From DATFVA01 sp963815785 (GTDB lineage: Bacteria > Bacteroidota > Ignavibacteria > Ignavibacteriales > Ignavibacteriaceae), in the NCBI GenBank assembly GCA_963815785.1, contig CAWFHZ010000005.1, positions 248,001-312,000 of the forward strand: a stretch of DNA of 64,000 nt, written 5' to 3'. A model generated the notes under the pieces. That model searched no databases. It was given only the letters and a program-made list of their open reading frames with translations, and was not told the DNA's origin. Position numbers and translations under genes: made by a program. Shown here piece after piece: positions 27,863 through 35,190 of the stretch; the first letter of the stretch is position 1; each line of letters starts with the position of its first letter.

Positions 27863-29211
27863 TGGCTAAAGTTAAGGTAAAATACATTTGTTCAAACTGC
27901 GGGTACGAATCACTGCGCTGGCTTGGCAAATGTCCTGAGTGTGAAGAGTGGAATTCGTTTACAGAAGAAATATTAGAAACCAGCCGCCGCAAAGCCTCCC
28001 CCGTAGCACGGAAAATCCCTGTGCCAAAAATAAGTGAAATTTCAGCAAATGAAGAAGAAAGAATTAAAACCGGTATAGTTGAGTTTGACAGGGTACTTGG
28101 CGGAGGATTAATGCCCGGATCAGTTATTCTGCTGGGCGGAGATCCCGGGATTGGAAAATCAACACTCGCGATGCAGGCTGCATCCAGAATAAATGATAAA
28201 GTACTTTATGTTACCGGTGAAGAATCTTCAAAACAGATTAAGCTGCGGGCTGAGCGCCTCAAAGTTAAATCGAATGAATTTTATGTACTTGCCGAAACAG
28301 ATATGAATACAATTATTGCCGCTGTTAAAAATGTGGGTCCTGCAGTTGTAATTATTGATTCTATTCAGACAATGTACCGGAGTGAATTTGAGAATTCTCC
28401 CGGAACAATTACACAGATAAGAGAATCAACTTCACTATTAATGGATGAAGCAAAGAGAAATCACTTTAGTGTAATAATTATCGGGCACGTTACAAAAGAA
28501 GGAATGATTGCCGGTCCGAAAATTCTTGAACATATAGTGGATACAGTAATTCAATTCGAGGGCGAATCCGGTCATTCTTTCAGAATACTCAGAGCACAGA
28601 AAAATCGTTTCGGCAGCACAAATGAAATCGGGATATTTGAGATGAACGAAGAAGGATTAGCAGAGGTTAAGAATCCCAGTGAGCTTTTTTTAAGTGAAAG
28701 AGGAAAACAGATTTCGGGATCGGTTGTTACAGCAAGCATTGAAGGAACCCGCCCGATTTTACTTGAAGTTCAGGCACTCGTGACTCCTTCGAATTACGGA
28801 AATCCTCAAAGAGTAACCACCGGATTTGATTACAGAAGATTATCTATTCTCTTAGCTGTTCTGGAAAAACGGGGAGGTTACCGCCTTAGTGCTAATAATG
28901 TTTTCTTAAATATGGCAGGCGGAGTAAAAATTGATGAGCCGGCTGTTGACCTGGCAGTCTGCTGCAGTGTAGCTTCAAGTCTTCTTGATAAACCTGTGGA
29001 TAGCTCAACTGTTGTAATTGGTGAGGTAGGACTGGGTGGCGAAATAAGAAGCGTCGGCAATATTGAAAAGCGGATTGCAGAGGCAGAAAAGCTTGGATTT
29101 AATAAGATCCTGATACCCTTAAATAATAAGAAATCGCTAAAATCAAAAAGCCCGGTTAAAATAATTCCAATAAGTTCACTTTCTGAGGCTATAGCCAATA
29201 TTTTTAAATGA
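27862..29211 (+). CDS. radA: DNA repair protein RadA (branch-migration helicase)
   Basis: 449 residues. N-terminal zinc finger (YICSNCGYESLRWLGKCPECEEW), RecA-like ATPase with Walker A GGDPGIGKST near residue 93 and Walker B VVIIDSIQTM, the RadA signature KNRFG (AQKNRFGSTNEIG), then a Lon-protease-like C-terminal domain (LSANNVFLNMAGGVKIDEPAVDLAV). RadA drives branch migration in recombinational repair. Translationally coupled to ybjQ. Confidence 0.97.
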   Translation: MAKVKVKYICSNCGYESLRWLGKCPECEEWNSFTEEILETSRRKASPVARKIPVPKISEISANEEERIKTGIVEFDRVLGGGLMPGSVILLGGDPGIGKSTLAMQAASRINDKVLYVTGEESSKQIKLRAERLKVKSNEFYVLAETDMNTIIAAVKNVGPAVVIIDSIQTMYRSEFENSPGTITQIRESTSLLMDEAKRNHFSVIIIGHVTKEGMIAGPKILEHIVDTVIQFEGESGHSFRILRAQKNRFGSTNEIGIFEMNEEGLAEVKNPSELFLSERGKQISGSVVTASIEGTRPILLEVQALVTPSNYGNPQRVTTGFDYRRLSILLAVLEKRGGYRLSANNVFLNMAGGVKIDEPAVDLAVCCSVASSLLDKPVDSSTVVIGEVGLGGEIRSVGNIEKRIAEAEKLGFNKILIPLNNKKSLKSKSPVKIIPISSLSEAIANIFK

Positions 29212-29323
29212 AAAACCTGTTTGGCTAAAAATCACAAAATTGCGCCCTGTAATACTAAGCCCATCTAATAGTATACAATAAATAAAATTTTCTTTGTTTT
29301 TTTCAATATTAGTGCTATTTTTC

Positions 29324-29345
29324 ACCGCGGATTAAACCCCGTGGT
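29324..29345 (+). promoter_or_regulatory. 5'-leader hairpin of the RRM protein gene
   Basis: accgcgg (29324-29330) pairs with ccgtggt (29339-29345) with one G-U pair and an 8-base loop, 33 bases before the GTG start of the RNA-binding protein gene. Upstream is a T-rich unstructured stretch. Leaders of cold-inducible RNA-binding proteins are often structured; a regulatory role is inferred only. Confidence 0.4.
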
Positions 29346-29378
29346 TATTTTATTAATTATTTTTCAGAGGTAAGATTA

Positions 29379-29630
29379 GTGAGTACTAAGCTTTTTGTTG
29401 GATCACTTCCCTGGGGAGTTAATGATGATTCTCTTCGCGCTGCTTTTGAACCACACGGTACAGTAGTTTCTGCGAAGGTCATCACTGACCGCCAGACTGG
29501 TAGATCCAGAGGTTTCGGGTTCGTTGAAATGTCAAATGAAACCGAGGCAAATGCTGCTATCTCCGCTTTAAATGGTTCAGAACTTAGCGGTCGTAGTATA
29601 ATTGTCAGCGAAGCAAAACCCAAGAGTTAA
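29379..29630 (+). CDS. single-RRM RNA-binding protein
   Basis: 83 residues, one RNA-recognition motif and almost nothing else: RNP2 KLFVGSLPW (residues 4-12) and RNP1 RGFGFVEM (44-51), with the aromatic residues needed to stack on RNA bases. Such proteins are common in Bacteroidota, Chlorobi and cyanobacteria and are often cold-induced RNA chaperones. Starts at GTG 29379 with AGAGG about 10 bases upstream. Monocistronic, with its own terminator at 29658-29684. Confidence 0.92.
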   Translation: MSTKLFVGSLPWGVNDDSLRAAFEPHGTVVSAKVITDRQTGRSRGFGFVEMSNETEANAAISALNGSELSGRSIIVSEAKPKS

Positions 29631-29657
29631 TTTTCGGTTAGCTTTCTGTTTTTCCGG

Positions 29658-29684
29658 GCGCTCTTTTTTACAGAGCGCTTTTTT
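29658..29684 (+). terminator. rho-independent terminator after the RRM gene
   Basis: gcgctct (29658-29664) pairs with agagcgc (29672-29678) around a 7-base loop, followed directly by a run of six T. Located 28 bases after the stop codon. Confidence 0.88.
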
Positions 29685-29712
29685 ATTTTAAAGAGAAAGG
29701 GTTTGGGTCCAG

Positions 29713-29758
29713 ACTTTTTACTTACCTACCTGTCCTTTGGCGGATTAAAGAGGTTATG
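29713..29758 (-). repeat. cassette-boundary-like repeat, copy a (attC-like), overlapping the methyltransferase stop codon
   Basis: Shares its layout and sequence with copy b (30494-30538): a 14-base block (actttttact-acc) and a 25-base block (cctttgg-NNN-attaaagaggtta-g), with 21 of 25 bases identical in the latter. Read on the minus strand it begins ACATAAC, resembling the RYYYAAC box of an integron attC, and the TAA of that box is itself the methyltransferase stop codon. A CTTT/AAAG palindrome follows. An attC identity is inferred, not shown. Confidence 0.45.
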
Positions 29759-30410
29759 TTTCTATTTCTTTTTTTACCAAAATATACGCTCTTTTGCTTT
29801 CATGTTCATATCCTTTATATGGATATCTGATTATAACCTCTAAAACATTAAATCCTACATTTTTTAGTATTGTTAATATTTTATCTGCATCAAAAAAACG
29901 CCAACTTGCATTTGCTCCTTCTACTTCTAAAAAATTATTTACTTTAATTGTTTCTTTCCCAACATGAAAACTAAATAAACAATAACCACCATTTTTCAAT
30001 ATTCTATACCATTCATTAAATGCTATTTTAACATCTTTGTAAGTAAAATGTACAATTGAATAAAATGCTAATATACCATCAGCAGATGAAGAACTTTTTC
30101 TCGATTCAAGCATATTATCAATTTCAAATTTTATCTTTGGGAAATTCTTTTTTGCCAAAGCAATAGATTTTTCAGCAAAATCCAGACCTATTATTTTAAA
30201 TTTTTTCTTCTCGTAAAGATATTTTGTTGTCTGTCCGGATCCACAACCAAAATCATATACTAAAGATTTCTTTGAAATTATTTCTGAAAATCGATCTAAA
30301 ATATTTCGATCAAAAGGTTTACTGTTTAATTCATCTAAAAAATTTTGAGAATATTCTTTTGCCGTTAGGTTATAGCAATTTTTAATTTCATCTAAATAAT
30401 TCCTTTTCAT
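29754..30410 (-). CDS. class I SAM-dependent methyltransferase
   Basis: 218 residues. Motif I LVYDFGCGSGQTTKYL (about residues 50-66) with IIGLDFAEKSIALAKKNF as motif II, ADGILAFYSIVHFTY as motif IV and WYRILKNGGYCLFSFH as motif VI: a complete class I methyltransferase of the UbiE/Methyltransf_11 type. The C-terminal FDADKILTILKNVGFNVLEV is the usual substrate cap. Substrate unknown. It is one of three co-oriented accessory genes, each ending at a repeat, which suggests acquisition as a cassette. Its stop codon lies inside the repeat. Confidence 0.85.
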   Translation of the reverse strand: MKRNYLDEIKNCYNLTAKEYSQNFLDELNSKPFDRNILDRFSEIISKKSLVYDFGCGSGQTTKYLYEKKKFKIIGLDFAEKSIALAKKNFPKIKFEIDNMLESRKSSSSADGILAFYSIVHFTYKDVKIAFNEWYRILKNGGYCLFSFHVGKETIKVNNFLEVEGANASWRFFDADKILTILKNVGFNVLEVIIRYPYKGYEHESKRAYILVKKEIET

Positions 30411-30493
30411 ACTTCTCTATTATTTTTCTTGCAAGATAATGACTATGAAGATTAAAATACATCTGCTTATGATTTAGTCCTGCAAAGGTGGTA

Positions 30494-30538
30494 ACTTTTT
30501 ACTAACCATTCAGCCTTTGGTTTATTAAAGAGGTTAGG
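30494..30538 (-). repeat. cassette-boundary-like repeat, copy b (attC-like)
   Basis: Second copy of the repeat at 29713-29758, starting 8 bases after the stop of the PD-(D/E)XK-like gene. On the minus strand it begins GCCTAAC, a perfect RYYYAAC attC R'' box, and is the exact complement of the TTAGGC found at the upstream edge of the same gene (31317-31322), as expected of a cassette's two ends. Stem possibilities include CAAAGG/CCTTTG and TGGT/ACCA with unpaired bases between. Confidence 0.45.
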
Positions 30539-30545
30539 CATGACT

Positions 30546-31310
30546 TTATTTAGGTAAAACAATAGATTTTGAACCTTTAATTATATCTCCGTTCGATGTT
30601 ACATCTTTTGCAGTGAAGGGACCAACTTTTGTTTCAATATTTTCAAACCATTTTCGACCTAATTCATTAATAAATTTATTTAAATATTTATCCGCTCGAT
30701 CACTATAAACAGGCCACCATACCAGTCTTGGAATATTAGAGCCTTTTATTTCTATATATCTATTTACAGTTAAGTACACAAAACAATCTATTGATGAATA
30801 AGAGTTTGTTAAAATATTGCATACCAATGCAAAAACTAAATCTGGTGCAATACCAGTAAAACCATCATTAACAAGAAGTAAAGTACCATTTGATGTTTTG
30901 AAATTAAAATATTTTTTTGTTTCTCGAATTTGACGGTTAGCTTTTTTAAGTATTCGAGAAATGTTTGGTCTTGTAATTCTGACAAATTCAATAATAAACC
31001 ATTGGGGAACCTTACCAGAACCACCGAGCAAAGAAGGTTTCCAGTTGGGATTTTCTCTTAATAATTGTTCTATTAGTTCTATAAATTTACTTTTAAATGT
31101 TTCAGAATTTGTAAATTCAGTTTCAACTTCTTTTAATTCTAATACAACTTGCTCTTGCTGGTATAAATAATCAGCATTTTCAAATTCTGGAGATTTATGC
31201 AAAAGACTGGAGATAACTTTTCCTCCAGTATCAATAATAAATTGATTCCAAGTTTCTTCAACAGGTAATGGATTATGAGGGCCTACATCCCAAAAATTAG
31301 GAATTTTCAT
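30546..31310 (-). CDS. uncharacterised protein with PD-(D/E)XK nuclease-like motif
   Basis: 254 residues; I recognise no named family. Residues 44-60 read ENADYLYQQEQVVLELK: Asp47, then Glu58-Leu-Lys60, the D-Xn-EXK spacing of PD-(D/E)XK nucleases, with beta-strand-like flanks. Further on, ANRQIRETKKYFNF and GTLLLVNDGFTGI look like a conserved helix and strand. No transmembrane or signal sequence. The ATG is only 8 bases after an ATTAGGC box and has no clear Shine-Dalgarno sequence, as is often true in integron cassettes. It lies between the TIR gene and the methyltransferase gene. A nuclease function is inference from four residues. Confidence 0.55.
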   Translation of the reverse strand: MKIPNFWDVGPHNPLPVEETWNQFIIDTGGKVISSLLHKSPEFENADYLYQQEQVVLELKEVETEFTNSETFKSKFIELIEQLLRENPNWKPSLLGGSGKVPQWFIIEFVRITRPNISRILKKANRQIRETKKYFNFKTSNGTLLLVNDGFTGIAPDLVFALVCNILTNSYSSIDCFVYLTVNRYIEIKGSNIPRLVWWPVYSDRADKYLNKFINELGRKWFENIETKVGPFTAKDVTSNGDIIKGSKSIVLPK

Positions 31311-31316
31311 TTTAGT

Positions 31317-31366
31317 GCCTAATGGTGTTGCAAATAGCCCGCGTCCGGTTGATTTGCGGGTTATGT
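31317..31366 (-). repeat. attC-like inverted repeat between the TIR and PD-(D/E)XK-like genes
   Basis: On the minus strand: ACATAAC box, CC, GCAAAT, 16-base centre, ATTTGC, a 6-base spacer and ATTAGGC. GCAAAT (31352-31357) and ATTTGC (31330-31335) are perfect complements, resembling attC L''/L' boxes; the outer boxes resemble R''/R'. An alternative pairing CCCGC/GCGGG would make a terminator-like hairpin. The element starts 2 bases after the TIR stop codon and ends 8 bases before the next ATG. Confidence 0.5.
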
Positions 31367-31367
31367 T

Positions 31368-32561
31368 TCATTCGCTATTCAAATAATTAATTTCTTTATC
31401 CTTAAAATTAATTCTCCACTCCTCTATTATATCGGGTAGTTTGTTTTTGAATACATTTTCTGAAGTGAAATAATAAACTTTTTCTACATCTAAAAATGCT
31501 CCCCATATTGCATCAGATTTATCTATTATTAAGATAGCCTCATATATATTATATAGTCCAGGAACTGCTGCTTTGATGATTTTTTTATCTATCGTATTTA
31601 TGTTTTCGTCATAATGAATGTCGCCAAAATATTTTAAATACTCTTCCCATAGTTCACATTTTAAAAGCCGATACATTTTGGTTAATACGATATCATTGAT
31701 AAAATCAAATCTGTAAAAAACATCTTTTTTTAATTTATAATCACCGCCGAAATGTGCCCGCATTCCGTGATAATAAAGGCAACCAGTATCTTCATCAATT
31801 TGAATAATATCATTGGTTTTGAAAAATCTTAAAATACATTCTTTTTGGTCTCCATATTCTTTAAGACGAAATATTACCTCATTAGCTGTGTTAAAATATG
31901 CCTCTCCAGAAATTCCGCCAAAATGAGCGCCGTTTGTTGTTTCTATATCAAATTCAAAATGATCCTTATATACCTTTTGTATTTTCAAAGAGCCATAATA
32001 TGACATAACAACAGTCTCAACACTCCATTCGCCCCACCACCTATTTTTTGTAATCCATCCAATTTTCGAACAGATAATATTCGCCAAATTACTGGGAGAT
32101 TTTTCTCTTAAATCAATGTAAGAAATAGTTGAGTATAACCCGGGTATTTCTATGTCATCAAATCTCGCTGGAAGAATATATTCGCTTGATTCAATGAACG
32201 CTCTTTCTTGCATAGATCGTCTTTCGTGATTTGTCCACAATTTGTCTTTGTAATGTTTCGAAATAAACATAACAGTAAACTTTGCCTTATTTTTATAAAC
32301 GTCATTTAAATATTCAAAAAGATTTTTTCCCCACAAATTTGTTTCTTCAAATTTGTCATAAAATACTTTGACGCCATAACTTTTTAATAAAACAGCAACT
32401 GCTTCAACATATTCTCTGTCTTCGCCAGCAAATGATAAAGCTACATTATAAGTATATAAATCTTCTTCCATATATGGTTTCACTAATGATGAAATATAAC
32501 TATTACTTATACTGATTGGGTGGTTTACAATTCGGCAGATATTCACCAAATAAATTCTCAT
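31368..32561 (-). CDS. TIR-domain protein with calycin-like second domain; candidate defence effector
   Basis: 397 residues. Residues 37-165 are a TIR_2-type domain: NVALSFAGEDREYVEAVAVL, VKVFYDKFEETNLWGKNLFEYL, FTVMFISKHYKDKLWTNHE with Glu113 at the position of the NADase catalytic glutamate, and ILPARFDDIEIPGL. Residues about 175-280 are beta-rich (HFEFDIETTNGAHFGGISGE ... GCLYYHGMRAHFGGDYK), resembling lipocalin/calycin-type domains. A third region (about 285-397) is mixed alpha/beta and unrecognised. MEEDLYTYNV at residue 31 (position 32471) is a plausible alternative start, since the TIR core begins there. Bacterial TIR proteins often act in phage defence by cleaving NAD; no partner gene of a known TIR system is adjacent. 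Confidence 0.75.
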   Translation of the reverse strand: MRIYLVNICRIVNHPISISNSYISSLVKPYMEEDLYTYNVALSFAGEDREYVEAVAVLLKSYGVKVFYDKFEETNLWGKNLFEYLNDVYKNKAKFTVMFISKHYKDKLWTNHERRSMQERAFIESSEYILPARFDDIEIPGLYSTISYIDLREKSPSNLANIICSKIGWITKNRWWGEWSVETVVMSYYGSLKIQKVYKDHFEFDIETTNGAHFGGISGEAYFNTANEVIFRLKEYGDQKECILRFFKTNDIIQIDEDTGCLYYHGMRAHFGGDYKLKKDVFYRFDFINDIVLTKMYRLLKCELWEEYLKYFGDIHYDENINTIDKKIIKAAVPGLYNIYEAILIIDKSDAIWGAFLDVEKVYYFTSENVFKNKLPDIIEEWRINFKDKEINYLNSE

Positions 32562-32612
32562 ATATCATCCGGGTGTGCTGTTTGTATGTTTTATCCACGG
32601 TCTGCATTCCCT

Positions 32613-32627
32613 GTATAACCCGCAATT
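32613..32627 (-). repeat. half attC-like site upstream of the TIR gene
   Basis: On the minus strand AATTGC-GGG-TTATAC, matching in inverse the ACATAAC-CC-GCAAAT at the other end of the TIR gene. The TIR gene is therefore bounded by inverted boxes. It could be the left end of the first cassette, or chance. Confidence 0.35.
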
Positions 32628-32683
32628 ATTTTTACTTGTTACAACTTACTTTTTCTGTTTTGTAAATTCAATAGCTGCAGCAG

Positions 32684-32716
32684 AGATATGCTTATTTTCT
32701 TAAATCCGGCATATCT
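32684..32716. repeat. 33-base palindromic element, degenerate copy of 6244-6276
   Basis: Outer arms agatatgc (32684-32691) and gcatatct (32709-32716) match the element at 6244-6276 exactly; the interior has diverged (about 24 of 33 bases identical overall). It lies 7 bases after the stop of the DUF5686 gene, so it may also serve as its terminator. Confidence 0.55.
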
Positions 32717-32722
32717 AAAGAT

Positions 32723-35137
32723 TTAAAACAAAAATGAATTCAACCCAACCCTGAAATTATTCTCTCCTTTATAATTCAGTTTCCACGCAAACTCAACCCG
32801 GAATGGTATAAGTACCTGCGATAATCCGAATCCTATTTCATAAAAAGGATGTGGAAAAGTTTTAACACCTGCAGGCAAAATTGCAGCGGTCTCTTTTCCG
32901 ACTTCAGTATAGGCTGCATTAAAAAATGTGTTCAGTTGAATTTCCCAATCCATTAGTCCCGGAATTCTTAAAGTGCGGAATATCAGATCTCGAAAGTCAT
33001 GTTCAAGGTTTACCGTAACTACCCGGCTGCCGAAAATTTCATTTACATTTAATGTTCTGAAAGCAAAATCCTGAAACAGGATATCAATATTTCCGCGTAA
33101 AGCATATAATGACTGGTATTGCAGACTTCCCCTGTTGTACATTCCCATTAACCTGTACGACAAATGTTGAGATTTAAAAGTATTAACCGTTCCGTTTACT
33201 TCCAGTTCATAAGTAGTATAATCAAGTCCGCTTTTCAGAATTTTTTTATCTGATAATTCAATATTTCCATTTAATATTATGTGAGATTTTCCGCGCGAAA
33301 TTCTTCGTCTGAAATATCCGTCTTCAATATAATCCCTGAAGTCCAGCCTGAATCCGGCAGTCAGTGCATTTATTCGTGTCTCATAAACCGACTGGTTTGC
33401 AGGGTAAACCCTATCTTTGTTAAAAAAAGAAAAATTGCTGTTAACCGCAGCACTATTGTCTGTATGATTCTTAAAGCCGGCACTTAATGAAAGGACAGGA
33501 AAAACTTCTCCCGATAAATTAAAATCAAATCCTTTTGTGTAATAGTAATCCCTGAATTCATATTTTGAAATAAGAGAGAGCAGAGAAGGAATCAGCTCAC
33601 CATAATGATCAGATTCACCGAAAAGTATTTTTAATTTATTATAAACATTCACGACTAACTGAATATGTTCTGTAATTCCCGAGAAGGTATTCAAGAGAAA
33701 GATCTTCTTTAAATTTTTTATCTGAAAATCCATAAGAAAAATTCAGCTAAACCGTTTAACCTTTTCTTTAAAGCATCATCAAGAAAAAACCCGTAATCAA
33801 TTGCATTACCTTCCACTCGATTGAAATGATACATACCCAATGGAGTACTTACAGCAAAGTTGTCTGTCAAATCAATTTTAGAAGAAAGAAATGAAAAACG
33901 ATCCCAGAAAGTTTTGGGAATACTTTCAACACTATCTATCCGTTCATACGCACTTTCCTCTTCGGGAGTATTTGGAATTGTTTGAATTGAACTCCAGTAG
34001 GTGGAATCTTTTTCGTCGGCATCCGGCACGACTTTGATAACAGCCTTATCAAAAAAATCATCCTGAATTACCGGATTAATTTTATAATCATATAAAATTG
34101 TGGAAAGTTCAAAACCAAACCTTACAAGATTTAAATAATTTGCTTTAACCATCAACCTGTAATCCACAGGCATCACTATTGAATCTGAAAAAGCAGAGAA
34201 TTGCTGAAAGACAGAAACAGTATCGAAAATTCCGCCTGTGTTTGCAGCCCTGTTAAGCTGAAGATCAACTTCTATAAGATCAAAACGATCTGCTGTTATA
34301 TAAACATTTCCCTGAAATCCGGGATCGTGCTGATTATCCGGAGTAAGATGAATTTTATAAACTGATGTGTTGTTGATGGCGAGAGTATTTTCTATATAGA
34401 AATAATAATAGCTCAGCGTGTTATCCGCTAAAGGACCGGGTAAATCTTCACCGAGAAAGTTTACAGTTTCATCATAAAAATTCTGAATAAACCTTCCCCC
34501 CGTAAGAATATTTATTGAAGGGGGAAAATTTGCCGTCTGTTTCCTCGCTATATATTAATTCTTTATACTCACCAGGTTTTTTATAAAAGCCTTCGCTCTG
34601 ATTTTCTAAAATTCCCGATATTTTAAATGGCACTGTATCGCTTTCGGCAAGGTTTATTCCTACACTATGACTTCCTGAGCTGACATCTCCCTGGGTTTTA
34701 ATTATTCCTTTCGTGTAAGCTTTGAATTCATAGCTGTCCAACAGGGAATTTCGTTCCTTCTTACGAAGTATAGCTTTTCTGATTATTTCCAGTGCGGGAT
34801 TTTCTCCGGGCAGAACAGTTATCTCAGGTAAATTTATATTAGTAAGTCTTAATCTGAAGTTTACATTATCTTTACTCTCCGAAACATTAATTGTTAAAGT
34901 ATCGGAAATATATCCAATGTATGAAGCTATCAACGTGTAACTTCCGCTTTTAAGTTTAAGTTCATATCTCCCGTTACTATTTGCTGAAGTACCCGAGGTC
35001 GTTCCTGTTATTCTGATATTAGCAAAGGGCAGCGGGTTACTCACATTATCAGTTACCGTTCCTTCAATCAAATACTTCTGGGCAAAAGTGATGCTAATCG
35101 AAAAAGTGATTATTAACAGCAGGGAAAATAATTTCAT
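32723..35137 (-). CDS. DUF5686 outer-membrane protein with carboxypeptidase-regulatory-like N-terminal domain (three frameshifts)
   Basis: About 800 residues. Signal peptide (MKLFSLLLIITFSISITFAQ), CarboxypepD_reg-like domain (residues 21-105: YLIEGTVTDNVSNPLPFANI ... YIGYISDTL), then the DUF5686 region, ending in repeated beta-strands typical of an outer-membrane barrel (FRVGLNSFLF end). Reading is split by three single-base insertions: the C6 run at 34496-34501 (restores YSYGGRFIQNFYDET), the A5 run at 33737-33741 (restores AEFSYGFSDKKFKED) and about 33653 (restores SVSVNVYNKLK). The three shifts cancel in length (3x805). No function is established; the family is conserved across Bacteroidota. 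Divergent from the lysine-catabolism gene. Confidence 0.85.
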
Positions 35138-35190
35138 TCGAATTTGTTTAAATTAGTTAAACTATATTGGGACATAAATATCGGTAAATC

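Noticed and set aside
31336..31360. CCCGC/GCGGG hairpin as a plain terminator for the TIR gene
   Set aside because: Possible, but it does not explain the outer boxes or the similarity to the other gene boundaries; kept as the alternative to attC.
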